A stretch of DNA of 64,000 nt, from positions 248,001-312,000 of the forward strand of contig JAECYW010000023.1 of the NCBI GenBank assembly GCA_023014335.1. The letters run 5' to 3'. This document shows positions 47,433 through 59,703 of the stretch, piece after piece. This DNA is from Galerina marginata (taxonomy: Eukaryota; Basidiomycota; Agaricomycetes; Agaricales; Galerinaceae). The notes beneath the pieces were generated by a model. That model was given only the letters and a program-made list of their open reading frames with translations. It searched no databases and was not told the DNA's origin. Made by a program: the position numbers and the translations under genes. Each line of letters opens with the position of its first letter. The first letter of the stretch is position 1.

Positions 47433-50005
47433 ATGGACAGCCCATCCGATTCCAAAGATTCGAATTCTTTATTGGAGGCTGGTGGCAGAAGCCCAGGCCA
47501 CCTGCATCGAGTTCGATCTTTCACTTGGGGCATCTTTATCGTCGCCTTCGAAGTGGCGTCAGGGCCTCAACTCCCCTTCCCGAGTTTTTCCACCCTGCAA
47601 AAATACCCCAAGCTTTTCCCCGCATTTTTTCGCTTTCTAAAAGATTTGTGGCGCATAGATCGGTGGCATAGTTTCGAGTACTACATCTATACTCTTTGGT
47701 TGACATTCGAGCCCGCCTTGTCTTTATGTTTAGCTGCCCTTGTCATCTTTAACGTGAGTTATTTTGCCTTCGTTCTCGCGATTTTCGGAAATTGACGATG
47801 GCTTCCGGCCTAGGTTGAGTTGTTATTTCAACAACGAGGATACAGAGGGGACATCATGACCGACATCAAGATTCAGGTCTTAGCCTGGCTTTTCTGTGGG
47901 ATTATGAGTTCTCGCATCGAATACGTTATGTGAGTATAGCCAATCGATCGACATCATCGCTAAATTTGAGTATTTCATAGGCTCGATTTGAGAGCGGAGA
48001 TCGGCGGTAGCCTTCGCGCCCATTTCACTCCCAAGCTCGTCCAAGGTAAGTGACTCGTGAATTGTTTGGACTCTTGATCTAATGATGAACATAGCAAGTC
48101 TCGAATGGGACCTAAATCATCTTGATGGTGAACATTCCGTCTTGATTTTCCATGATCGGCTGTGGACATACCTCTTATCACAGATAGCTACGGGTACTTC
48201 CCTTACCCCTACGACTACGGAGATTTTGTGCCAGGATGGGACTTTCTCGAAGCCACTTTTGTTCGCCTGCGCCATGTCGTCGCCATCACTCTTCAAGGCC
48301 TTGTGATGATCTCTATCATTTTTCTCTTAGACGACCACTTCAACGCGAAGATTCTGTCAGTACTGATGGTAATCTTCTTTGTGACGAAATTGTGCACGCC
48401 GAAAAATCGCTGTGGCGGAGGATTCACCTTCTGGACGACGAACAAGGAATATAACCGTCTGATGGTTCTTTTCAATATTGTCTTCGATCACACGTATCGG
48501 TTCACCCTAGTCAAAGATGGCCTAGTTGATTATTTTGCCGATGGTAATCCCATCCCTTTGACAGTGAATTCTGTTGTTAATCCAAGTTTGTTCAGAATAC
48601 AGGACGGTGTCAGATTCACTTGGTACTGTTATGGCAGACACCAACATTTTGGGCTTTGGTCTCCCGCCTGCGTGGATCTGGGATCTTCCACGACACTTGA
48701 TCCTCAACTATTCCATGGTAATTAGCGTCCTGTTCCTATCTTAGTAAATTCATTTATTGACCGCATTTCAAGGCTCTTTGTGCTTTGTCCATACCTTGGG
48801 CAACATCGCGATCTATTGTGGCTGCAATGGCCATCTTCCAATATGCGATTTCTGGCATGAACCGCCGCATTGAATTTTTGAGAAACGCACAACAAGCCAA
48901 TGACTTTCTGAGTATTTTTAAACGAGTCCGAACATTTTATAAAATACTGGACAAGCCGTCCCCTTATCAGTGTCTTCTGGAATTTCCGTTCCATCCGAAC
49001 ACAGGAGGTTGCAAGATTACCATTAGGTCAGTTATTCATATTCTTCCAGTTCCCTCGACGATCCTAAACAATTTTAGTAATGTGTCGTTGAATTATGGAT
49101 CTTCAAAAATTCCTGCCGTCTCCGATGTCAGCTTGACGATCGAACCAGGTCAGTTCATCGTTATCGCTGGCAAGAATGGAAGCGGGAAAACCTCTTTGCT
49201 GAAGCTGCTCACCGGCCTCGTTCGACCCACCGAGGGCGAGATCTCCATTGACGACACAACGCTCTGCGCCTCCACGGCAAATAAATTCCGCCAGGCAGTG
49301 ACTTTTGTCACCCAGTCTGAAGCAATATATCCTGTATCCCTTCGAGAGAACCTTCTTTTAGGATTAACGAACAAAGTCGACCGCGCCTCGGTTACAGACG
49401 AAGATTTAAACGAAGCCGTTCGCCTCGGTGGCGCTGTAAATTTAATCGAAAGGCGTGGCTACAGCGCGATACTGAACCCTGTCACTATCACCAGCGAAAG
49501 TATCGAAGACCCTGCTGGAAAAGCTGCCATTGAGGCACGCGACTATGGTTCACCCAATCCTGTAGGAACTCCATTTTCTACGGGCGAACATCAGCGTTTC
49601 ATCGCGTGAGTGCCCTTTCTTTCTGTATTCGCGAGATTGACGTTTTCTGCTCAGATCGCGGGCTTTTTTGAGGATCAAGCACAGCAAGACCAAGCTAATC
49701 ATTCTGGACGAACCATCAAACGCCTTAGACCCTCAGGCAGAAGCTCAAGTTTTCAGGGAATTCCGAAAATTAGCGAAGGAGAATGGCCAAACCTTGATCG
49801 TGGTCACCCATCGCCTGACAAGCGTCGCCCCGTCCGCAGATCTGATTTTGTACGTGTGGAAGTCGATTCGTTTTATGTAAACCCATGTTTAACGCGTTCC
49901 AGGTGTATGAACGAAGGGAAAATCGAAGAAAAAGGAACTCATTACGAACTTATTAAATCTGGTGGCCTATATTCTGCTCTCTATGATGTTCAAGCGTCAG
50001 CCTGA
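47433..50005 (+). CDS. ABC half-transporter (MsbA/HlyB-like, one TMD and one NBD)
   Basis: Ten exons (47433-47753, 47814-47929, 47981-48045, 48095-48127, 48184-48543, 48587-48717, 48773-49026, 49078-49605, 49655-49849, 49903-50005) give 701 residues. The N-terminal half has membrane helices (for example AITLQGLVMISIIFLL). The C-terminal half is the nucleotide-binding domain: Walker A GKNGSGKTS (458-466), Q-loop FVTQSEAIYP, Walker B LIILDEP (Asp621, Glu622), and H-loop VVTHRL. The signature motif is degenerate, STGEHQR instead of LSGGQ. It should act as a dimer and export an unknown substrate by ATP hydrolysis. An in-frame ATG at 47358 would lengthen it by 25 residues. Confidence 0.88.
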
Positions 50006-51253
50006 AGTGGAAAGGACTAAATATCTGGCTTTCTCCCGCCTCCCCTAACATTTGAACGACAATGGTCATGCTTTTAAGTTGTATTTTTGCCCATCTCTCA
50101 TGTTTGTATTAATATTTTACTGTCCGACCTGTTTCCGTACCTTTCACCTTCCATTTCCTATCCCTGAACTTTACCTAGCATCATCATTGAATAGTCCCTA
50201 TTCCTTTTTAGTTGATCCCGCCACGACCCGTTAGTTATGATTAGTTTATCATGTCACTACTATTTTAGCCGCACCTTTCTAATACTAATTACTACCAATA
50301 TGAATAAGCAGGCCGTCCAAAGATCGAGTTAGCGTACAAGTTAAACAGAATATCAGAAAATGCTTCAAGACCCATAATTGCGAACCAGCCAAGCCGCCCA
50401 AGCGCGTTTCTATATTATACTAGTATCATGATAAGGCTACTGTGAGCTCCTTTCTCCATCTCACACAAGGGGATTAAAACAATCACAAGGACCTTCCCCT
50501 CAGAATAAAATTATTGTGGTATTCATGAGTCAGTTGCATGCGTTTTGTCTCCAAGAAGTCGAGACATAAAAGTACTTTCACCGTCGCGTTATGTAAGTGG
50601 ACACGACAATTGAATATTTAAAATATTGAATATCTGCATTGAAAAGTCGACGTTTCCTTGACATCGAACTTCACCTTCTCGCGCGAACTCTCAACGTTCT
50701 CAACGTTCTCAACTGCTTCCAACCTTCAATTATATTTTTAGTTCATGGCGTTCAATCTCAAGCCACTTGACTTGCTGAGCTCTCACCATTATAATTGCAC
50801 CCATGCCTGTTGCTTGCCGCCATCAAACCGTATTCTTGTCCTTCAACCTCCAGGATAGGCATAGGATAAGGTTTCGAACCAGAATTAGAAGGCCTTGCAT
50901 GTTGTGCGGAAATAAAAGTCTCCGATACTTGTTGCTAAATTTAAAGGTAGGGAGTCCTTTATTGACTGCGGCCTGAAAGATAACAAAATCAGATCTTTTA
51001 CAGACCCACTCCAACTCGGTGCAATATTAGATGAGAGTCGACACGACTCAAAACATAGCAAGATTGTAACGAAAAGTCTGCCGATATCTCGGTATCTATA
51101 CCTCTTCCTAGGCACCTTAGCCGACTGGGACCTCATCCGATCGACTCGCGTGTCAGAAAAATGACAGCCATTACGCTTTATGTCGTTTTGGTCTCCTCGA
51201 CTTTGGCCCAGTTGCCCCCCCCATTTCCTCCACCATCCCTCTGCCACGCGAGC
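50006..51253. other. Intergenic, no feature seen
   Basis: AT-rich with short frames only. It should contain the promoter of the glucanase gene; I could not single out elements. An in-frame ATG at 51161 would extend the glucanase upstream. Confidence 0.4.
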
Positions 51254-53852
51254 ATGGCCGACTCGCGTTCCGCATCGTCGCAGCTCCTGGATTCAAAAAA
51301 CGAAGTTGACGCCTCTGCTGCGCCTGGTGTCGGACCTGAAGCACAAGAGTCGCAGGTCGCCGTACCACCCTCCAAGCCCAAATGGTATGCGCGGAAGGTC
51401 CTTCTATCGGTTGTCGTGCTCGCTCTGGTGATAGTCCTCTTTCTGGTGATTTTCCTTCCTGTCTTCTTTGTCGTTGTACGCAAACACGGCGGTGGAATGC
51501 CTGGCTCAAATGGTGGTGGCACCGGAGCAGTTCCCAACCCAGGTTCACCGACTGGGGCCACTGTAAGTCTTTGTGCCATTCATCATGTATCTACCTCATC
51601 GATATCGATTCTTTCAGACTGGTGGCGATGGGTCCGTCATAAAGCTTGACAACGGGACTGAATTCACCTACCGGAATCCATTCGGAGGATTTTGTAAGCA
51701 AGGGCAACCTTTCCTTGCCGTTCACAATCATTTTTGTTGATACCTATTTTCAGGGGTTCAAGACCCAAAAGACCCGTTTAATAATAACGCCAGGCCAAAC
51801 TCCTGGACACCACCTCTAAACACAAGCTGGACCTGGGGCAGGGACCGTGTTTACGGCGTGAATCTGGGCGGATTGTTCGTTCTGGAACCATTTATCACAC
51901 CAGCGCTTTTCCAGAAATATCCGACAGCCATGGATGAATATACGCTCAGCCAGGCGATGGCGGCAGACACTGCGAGTGGAGGGTTGCAGCAGCTCGAGGA
52001 TCACTATAACACGTTCGTCGTACGTTGTCCACAGTTATTCCATGGTTTCGCATTAGCGCTCAATACCACCAATAGACCGAACAGGATATAGCGGAAATAG
52101 CGGGTAGGAATCTTGATTTCTAGCTGCCTCAAGGCTCGAACTGGTTCCAACCTTATCACAGGTGCCGGTCTGAACTTCCTCCGGATTCCCATCGCGTTCT
52201 GGGCGATTGAAACTTGGGAGGGTGAGCCTTACTTGGCGAAGACTTCATGGAAGTGAGTTGAGACCTCGACAGTCATCCTGTGCTTTTTTTCTGATTTGAC
52301 CGTCAGATACTTCCTTCGTGTGCTGGGTTGGGCGAGGAAGTACGGCTTGCGTGTATGTTTGGACTTGCATGCTGTACCAGGTTCGCAAAACGGTACGTAC
52401 ATTCCACTTTTCAAACGCCATGTCATGTCTTTTTACTGATAATCTTTCGCCCTTTGACGTAGGCTATAACCATTCGGGCCGGTGAGAATCATTCACCGAG
52501 TTCACTATCTTGTGTATGACTGGCGCCTTTCTAGACTGTCCCCCGTTAACTTTATGGCGGGCAATATGGGGCTAGCTAATGGTCAAAGGACACTCTACTA
52601 CATCCGTGTCCTCACAGAGTTCATATCTCAGCCCGAATATCGTGACCTCGTTCCTATTTTTGGCATTGTGAACGAGGCCCTTGTCGGCATCATCGGGATA
52701 GATTCGATGACCGGTTTCTATCTCGAAGCTCATGATATGATTCGCAATATCACTGGTCTGGGTGCAGGAAATGGGCCGGTAGGTTATCTTTTTTCAGATT
52801 CTCTTGAAAGTATGTTTATGCCGTGTCATAGTATATCGCCATTCATGATGGGTTCCAGCCTCTTTCGATTTGGGAGAACTTCCTCCAAGGGTCAGATCGT
52901 ATCATGTTGGACGAGCACCCGTATTTCTCCTTCGGAGGCGTGCAAACGTCTCCCATTGCCGTAGTCGGAGATTCAGGTGTCGTTGGTGGTGAATGGCCTC
53001 TGGACGCTTGCAACAACTGGGGGCCTGGCACAAACTCCAGGTGAGCTAGTTCCACGTTCTGGTGCTTATGACGATATTGATTCTTTTACTCCAAGCCGCA
53101 CGCAATTTGGAGTCACAATTGCTGGAGAATTTTCTGGAACGCCGAATGACTGTGGGTTGTTCGTAACTGGCATTGGCCAAACGTCGAGTAATCCTCAATG
53201 TCCGGAGTACAACGCTTGGGAGAGCTTCAACAGCACGATGAAGCAAGGACTTCAGAATTTCATCATGGCAAGCTTTGATGCATTGGGTGATTGGTTCTTT
53301 TGGACTTGGAAGGTTCGTTGAATTCTTCCTCGTCGGTTATTGTAATTTCATGCTTGCCTTTCCCAGATCGGCCCTTCTCAAGCAGGAAGAGTAGAGGCCC
53401 CACTGTGGTCATACAAACACGGTCTAGAAAACGGTTGGATACCGAAGGACCCACGCAGCGCGTTTGGAATGTGTGCATCATTAGGTGCAGGCGGCGAACC
53501 CTTCGACGGAACTTTCAAGCCATGGCAGACCGGGACACCATCATCTATTCCAGCATCTTCAACATCCAATTTCCCTTGGCCACCTACCACCATCAGTGTC
53601 GCTGGCGTGCCAGTTAGCCTCCTACCGACGTATACGGACACTGCTCCGATTATCACCCTTCCTCCGGCGACCTTCACTGCGGCCCCGAGCTCTATAACGA
53701 AGGTGGCTGATGGCTGGTTCAATACCAAGGATGCAGACGGAGGCATTACCACTGTCGCTGGCTGCCCTTATCCAAGCGAATACGACGGCATCTTTTCAGT
53801 GGTCCCGACTGCTCCTTGTACAGGTCCGGGCTCAGTCGCCACGGCTGCTTAA
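51254..53852 (+). CDS. Membrane-anchored exo-beta-1,3-glucanase (GH5)
   Basis: Eleven exons (51254-51562, 51618-51693, 51754-52019, 52076-52103, 52162-52252, 52307-52392, 52463-52481, 52535-52778, 52832-53040, 53096-53312, 53367-53852) give 676 residues. A short cytoplasmic tail precedes one hydrophobic segment (about 49-74) and a Gly-rich stalk, so it is a type II membrane protein facing the cell wall. Catalytic signatures: [39 protein letters not shown], acid/base in GIVNEA (Glu339), DEHPYF, nucleophile in TIAGEFS (Glu454), and FFWTWK. It releases glucose from beta-1,3-glucan and acts in wall remodelling. A Ser/Thr/Pro-rich C-terminal tail follows the catalytic domain. Confidence 0.92.
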
Positions 53853-54339
53853 AAACGACACATTATGGAGATGCCTACTCAAGAACACACTGCACGACTA
53901 ACGACATTCTACTCCATTTATTACAGCCTACCTCAGACGGATGGACCCAATTGCATTTTTTTCTGGATTTTTGTTATGTTATAGAACTCACTTTGTAGAT
54001 TGGATTATTGTTCTCTTTGCTTTTCTTCCCCGAACATATCTATCGGATCCTTCATATTAATTGCAGCATGTACACACTGGATTATACAGAGACTGTGGTA
54101 GAAGTTTAGAAGATCATGATAGCAATGATTATTTCACATCTGTTGTCGAACATTTCACGAAATGTTGAATTACCGAATTTATCCATGCAAATGATGATCC
54201 TCAACCACCACCTTGTCTTGTCGTCCTCTCGTCCTCCTCACTCTTCCAGCGATATATCACTGATATTTCGCCAACACGGACAAAACTCTTGATTCGTGGT
54301 ACTCCTGGCTTGCAAGGACACAGTTACGCCGATTTTCGA

Positions 54340-57246
54340 ATGGCTAGTAGCCCACTTACTCCAAGATCGAGCACGCCAACAACACACGGTCAAACAGATC
54401 GAAAAGCCTCATGGACGCCGCAATCGCGAAACCCTGTGTCTGCGAGACTGTACAAGGTGCTGAGCACCAACTTCGATGATGAAGAGACCCGACAGGCTCT
54501 GCGAACGCTCTCTGACCTATACGCAACTCCGAAAGGCAAAGAGGCTCAAGCCGTCATCGAGGAGCCAGAAGATGAATTCACACAGGAAACCGTGAATCCG
54601 TCGCACACTGCCGCAGGTGTTGCTGCACTTTTGGTTGAAACCGTACCTGGTGAATCGGCAGCCCGAGCGCGCAAGAACCTGAGGAGAGATATGGAGAACC
54701 AGCTTGCGGAAGGGAGTAAAAAGTTTTTGGAGGCTTTGGGTGAAGTCGATTCGGTATGAAATATTTTTCTAGCTCTTCTCTGACGTTCCCTTTCTGAATG
54801 TCTCTGCAGAAACTACTTCAACTACAGACCCATGTAGGGGCAATGCGGGCAAGCTGCGATGAAGCTGAAACTCAACTGGCCCTGACAAACGAATCCAGCA
54901 AGCTCCTCTTGGAAAGGGCAGGAACTCTACGCGATCAAAGGTCCGTTGTTAATTCCTGATCTTCATGACGCGCTGACCGTTGGGCAGACAGGAGGTTGAA
55001 GACAAGAAGTCGATCATTACGCTGTTCTTGGCCCGGTTTACTCTCAGCGAGAGCGAGGTGGAGGCCATCACCTCGAGAGATGTGCCAATAGGACAACGCT
55101 TCTTCGAGGCTATGGACAAAACGGAGCGGATTCGAGAAGATTGTAGAGTCTTAATGTCGGGTGAAGATGGTTCAACGAAGGCAGGGTAAGTTTTCTAGTT
55201 GTCCGGCTACGACCTTCCCATTCAAGTCTGTTTCAGGCTTGAAATTATGGCGTCCACCTCGGCAAATTTGGAGCAAGGATATGAAAAGATTCTTCGATAC
55301 TGCTCAAACGAGTTCCGCAAAATTGGACGCGATTCACAATTAGAAGTCAGCCCAGGGATGCGAGAAGCTGTTTTGAGGCTACGCAAACGGCCTGAGCTCC
55401 TAACGTATGTTCCTCTTCATACCGCTTGTCGACGTCTGACAATTTCGCTTAGGGAAGCCCTGACCTCCCTTTCCGAAACGCGACAAACCACCCTGCTTTC
55501 ATCTTTCATTGCTGCTCTCACCCGAGGAGGACCCTCAGGCTACCCTCGGCCCATTGAGCTTCATGCCCATGATCCTATGCGGTATGTTGGCGACATGCTG
55601 GCTTGGGTTCATCAAGCCATCGCAGCTGAGCGAGAGTTCCTGGAGAGTTTGTTTGGGTTGAAGAACGACGGACGAATGGTCGGCAGCATACGTAGGTTTG
55701 ACGCTAAGGGCGAAGAAGAAGAGTGGATACGCGAGCTGATGGATCTGGCGGTTGGAAAGCTATGCGTGCCTTTGAAGGTCGGAATATTTTTTCTTCCCTG
55801 GCTATCGAGACTAACTTCCAAATTAGATGCGAGTACAACAAACGATAAGATCTCAGGAAAGCAGTATCGTTTCCTACAAAATCGCCAATCTGCTACAATT
55901 TTACTTAATGACAATGCGACGAACAATCGGCGAGGAAGCTCTGCTTTCAACCACACTGAAAGAGTTCGTTTCACTCTCTGAAGCTCAAGGACGTTGAATA
56001 ACTCTTTTTTGCAACCGCCAGGATTACTGACGTGGCATACAAAGTTTTCTATGACTCCATAGAAACCCAAAGTCAGGCGCTGTCTCGTATTCGTCTGGTG
56101 TGTTGTGCTACCCAAACACATTTCATCGTCATGTCTAACTTTGCCAACTTAGGATGACGACGACCCATCGCTCACACCACCCCTCGCCGTCCTTGACCAC
56201 GCCCAAATCCTCCGTGAAGTCATGACTGTCTACCAATCATCACTACTTGGGGATGAACGCGAGGACGAGATTAGCTCCGGGTTCCACCAGGTGCTAGATA
56301 TCATGGTCGACCCGGTGGTTACAATGTGCGTTTCGAATGGCGAACAGAAGAAGAAATCCAGAGCTCGTTGGGATGAAGCTGTTTTTGTTCTCAATTGCTT
56401 GTGCTATCTCCAGGTTTGTCATTTTATAAGCGTGAGAAGGAAAAAAGGCTGAAAGAAAACATGGCACAGGACGTTCTTGGCGCTTTCGATTTTACAGTCA
56501 AGAAGCAATCAGAACTCCAGGTCATCGTCGATCAGCGAATAGCCCTTTTGACTGAAGAACACGTAAGACTCATTTCCTTCATCCTGATTCGAAAAACTAG
56601 TGTCGCTGATCAATCATTGTCAGAGTACTAATGTGCTACGAGACGCAGGGCTCCTACAGGTGGCAGAAACATGTAAAAACCACAAAATCGATGTATGCCC
56701 ATGCAACCACAAGCTTAATTACCTATGCTAATTTCAGCACCTTACCAGGAGCCTCTCTCCCGAATACCCTCGACTCAACCCGCAGACCTCCAACGCGCCT
56801 TGCACCACTTCTCCATATGGCTCTCCGGGCTGGAAGTCGTTCATTCACCCCGCCTCGCCCAGCTCACTGTGCAAAGACTGCATACGAAGATCCACCAAGA
56901 CGCGCTGAAGCGGTTGGCGCGGACGTATCAAATGATTTGCGAGGAGGTGAAGAAGCCGAAGAACCGGTATGAGGCGGCATCCACTCTGCTTGGGAGTGAG
57001 CGGCCATTTGGGCAAGTGCATTTGCTCTGGCAGGTGTTTGGGTTGGAGGAGGAAGAGGAGAACGAAGGTGATGATGATGACGCTGACGACGAAGACGAAA
57101 GCTCCCAGGACGGTGGCAGCGACGACGATGACGATGACGAGCAGAGTGTCGGTATGCATAAAGGAAAGGACGAGGCAAGCCCTAATGAGGCATCCGAGAG
57201 CGAGGAGGAAGAATCGGATGACGCAGGTGCGTTTTTCTCCAACTGA
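54340..57246 (+). CDS. COG6: Conserved oligomeric Golgi complex subunit 6
   Basis: Eleven exons (54340-54753, 54810-54940, 54988-55185, 55237-55404, 55453-55777, 55827-55963, 56022-56097, 56153-56413, 56470-56562, 56624-56672, 56738-57246) give 786 residues, as usual for fungal COG6. It is a subunit of the COG tether for retrograde vesicles at the Golgi. Recognisable segments: RFTLSESEVEAITSRD, QRFFEAMDKTERIREDCR, LEQGYEKILRYCSNEFR, HDPMRYVGDMLAWVHQAIA, and the C-terminal KDALKRLARTYQMICEE-like helix (here QDALKRLARTYQMICEE). The last ~60 residues are an acidic Asp/Glu/Ser tail. The start is the first ATG of the frame, before a Ser/Thr/Pro-rich leader. Nothing suggests damage. Confidence 0.93.
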
Positions 57247-58095
57247 TGAGTTCCCGGAACCTGATCATGTGGCTTAGATGACGGCGATGGTCCTCAACTC
57301 CGGTAGATTCATTCCTTAGCGTAGTGTTACTCGATATACCCACTGTAATTCACTTGAGGTATCGACATTGTTCGTTGGTTTCTATAACACGCGGAACTCT
57401 CTCCCGACCTCGATGGATCAGACCAGGTTGGGCAGTGATCTCGCATTTATTGGCGATTCTAGACCACGAATCTATGCACCCGACCACGACTTTAACCAGC
57501 TTGGCATTGGAATTTGTCCAGTACTAGATCCAGAGGTCAGGGTGCTCTGGATAAACAAGGGTGCTTCGAGTTCAGGGCACATACTCGCTTCCGTTATTTC
57601 CAAGGCAAGCAGAAGTTGGCCTAAGTTATCAGAAGGCTCGACGTGGAGTGACCTGATCTTCGAATACTTGGCCAGGGCCATCGTGCTTTAGATATGGATA
57701 TTTTGTTGGAATACCGAAAACGTTGCTGCAGTAATAACCTATCCAAAAGGAAATTTGGCCAAGCTTCGACCCAGTGAGAGCAAAACAACGCTTTCGTTGC
57801 GCTCAGGCGAACACAGTAGTCGGTTGAATAAGGAGTTCTGGTATTGCCATTCCCCACTGGTCGGATTTGTGATTGTATATGCATAGCTCACTACTTAACT
57901 AACTTTAAATTTGCCCATAGGCCCACCACCATCTCTTCCGTCGTGTTCAAGCAATGTCGCAATCTTCTGGGATATCGTCGTCTCCGCGTGTAGTGTTGCT
58001 AGAGAAAAGCAAGATCGAAAACGAGACCAATGGGCTTGGGCTTGGTCCTGAGAATCATAGCCGACATCGAATAACAATGGTAAAGTGCACTCGTA
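57247..58095. other. Intergenic, one unassigned plus-strand frame
   Basis: A 107-residue frame at 57368-57691 (containing SDLAFIGDSRPRIYAPDHDF) is the only stretch with protein-like composition; no homologue is recognised and no splice structure is evident. It lies between the convergent 3' ends of COG6 and the F-box gene. Confidence 0.3.
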
Positions 58096-59703
58096 TTAGT
58101 CGAGTCTAAGCCCATCCATATTTCCCATCGCAAAGTGTAATGTATAAGTAGTTTTCAGGGAAAGGCGCCTTCGTACCATTGATTTATCAGCGGATAGGCG
58201 GAGCGGCTGAAGACCATAGCTGACAAGCTTGTCAGATTCGCTGCCAAACTCGTCCGGTATGTCATCATGGTTAGTGTAAAGAATTAGAACCTCGAGGAGA
58301 GGGCAGAAGCCTTCTTTCAACTCTATGTCGGACAGGAGCGGAACCAGATGATCACCGGGGTAAAGGTAGACGGTCTTGAGTTTGGGATGTAGCTCCAGAA
58401 TATAATGTGTATTATCGTGATAATCTTGAAACCCGAAATAATATGGCAGCCCCAACGTGACAACATTCGGTAGAAGGGATAACCAAACCTCCAGGTCGGC
58501 ACAAAAAGTGAAGTGTCGATCTAAGTGGAGTGTTTTACCACTGACAGCATGGCAATCCTTTCGATATGACGAGCAGATGACATTCGCCACGCATGAGAGG
58601 TTTTCAGCAGGTGGGGTCATCGACATCCCCCATCTGTCTGGCCTGTATTCAGACAGCGCTGCAGTCAACCTCGAGAACCATACAATTGTTACAATTTTTG
58701 GCAAATGAAGGTTATGGAGGATCAGTAGCAAGCAGTTGGTATTGGGATACGCTCGGGCTGGGTACATTTCAATATGTTGAAGCACGGGCATAAGGATCCT
58801 TTCTTCTGTCGGAAGAATGAAGAATTCATCATGTTCTTCTATAATTGGTCCGGAGTCGTCGAGGTATAGAAATCGAAGGGTCGAAGATAAGGACCTAAGG
58901 ACCTCGTAGAATTCGTCCTCGAAAACCATGTCCATGTGGTGTTCGTTTACTAAATAGAGGTGTGTTAATGCGGGGTAGGCTTGCCTAGGCCAGGAGTAAT
59001 GCTCCAACGACAATTTTTGGAGGGAAGAGGTGTGCCCTCCAAGAAATTTTCCAATCTCTCCTTCCCTTACCGGTTCCCCGGCTGAGATACCCCCTGGAGG
59101 ATAAATTAGCTCGAAAGAGAAATCCACTTCGGCAATTTTTGGCATCGAAGACTGAAGGAGGTCCCAACCGGCGCCAGGTAAGTGTCCACGGATATAAAGC
59201 CCAAAAATACGATCTGGGTGGTCCAGTAGCGATCGATAAAATTTGTTCATTTCTTCCTCTTCAGAAGGTGATAACGACCCGAGCGCCTGCTCAATTTTGA
59301 TGGGCAATGGATGGGAGAGCTTGAGGAATGAATTCGCAAGAAAGGCCGGGTGGGTCAATTTGTCACCCAACGCGATACGACACCATAGCGCCTTGTTATT
59401 TTGAGCAAATTGCCTCCAGTGGCGACAAACATGGGTAACCTTGGTCCAGGAGTTCGCCTGGTTCAGATTTGGTTTCGCAATCGGTAGCTGAAAGGAGCTG
59501 CTTGAGGTTTCGCTCTGAAGGTAGAGGAAAATCTCGCCAAATATCTCAAATGGCAAACGGTTAATGGCAGGCAGACTTTGAAGACGAAGCCGCAGGAGAC
59601 GGGCAATTTGGTTTGATTCATCAATTCTGCGAGACCACTGTCGAAAAAAGTTGTAAATATAATATAATATTTCCCAGAGAACTAACCAACCGTTGATATC
59701 CAT
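58096..59703 (-). CDS. F-box protein, single exon
   Basis: An uninterrupted 535-residue frame with the F-box core at about 43-62 (LPAINRLPFEIFGEIFLYL) and the following WTKVTHVCRHWRQFAQNNKALW, then a leucine-rich region to the end, the normal basidiomycete SCF-adaptor layout. Target unknown. It starts at the first ATG; the hydrophobic, aromatic-rich N-terminus (WLVLWEILYYIYNFF) is unusual. A short upstream frame at 59760-59883 (MAPRDGNASIDDLLEGL) with a splice-like end might be a 5' exon, but the reading phases do not agree. Confidence 0.88.
   Translation of the reverse strand: MDINGWLVLWEILYYIYNFFRQWSRRIDESNQIARLLRLRLQSLPAINRLPFEIFGEIFLYLQSETSSSSFQLPIAKPNLNQANSWTKVTHVCRHWRQFAQNNKALWCRIALGDKLTHPAFLANSFLKLSHPLPIKIEQALGSLSPSEEEEMNKFYRSLLDHPDRIFGLYIRGHLPGAGWDLLQSSMPKIAEVDFSFELIYPPGGISAGEPVREGEIGKFLGGHTSSLQKLSLEHYSWPRQAYPALTHLYLVNEHHMDMVFEDEFYEVLRSLSSTLRFLYLDDSGPIIEEHDEFFILPTEERILMPVLQHIEMYPARAYPNTNCLLLILHNLHLPKIVTIVWFSRLTAALSEYRPDRWGMSMTPPAENLSCVANVICSSYRKDCHAVSGKTLHLDRHFTFCADLEVWLSLLPNVVTLGLPYYFGFQDYHDNTHYILELHPKLKTVYLYPGDHLVPLLSDIELKEGFCPLLEVLILYTNHDDIPDEFGSESDKLVSYGLQPLRLSADKSMVRRRLSLKTTYTLHFAMGNMDGLRLD

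Noticed and set aside
48236..48725. Longer exon in the ABC transporter, reading to 48725
   Set aside because: Splicing at 48543/48587 gives the conserved EYRTVSDSLGTVMAD continuation and keeps the phase.
56845..57242. Three long minus-strand frames opposite the COG6 C-terminus
   Set aside because: They arise from the acidic GAT/GAG repeat region of COG6; composition is repetitive Ser/Pro/His and there is no start or splice context.
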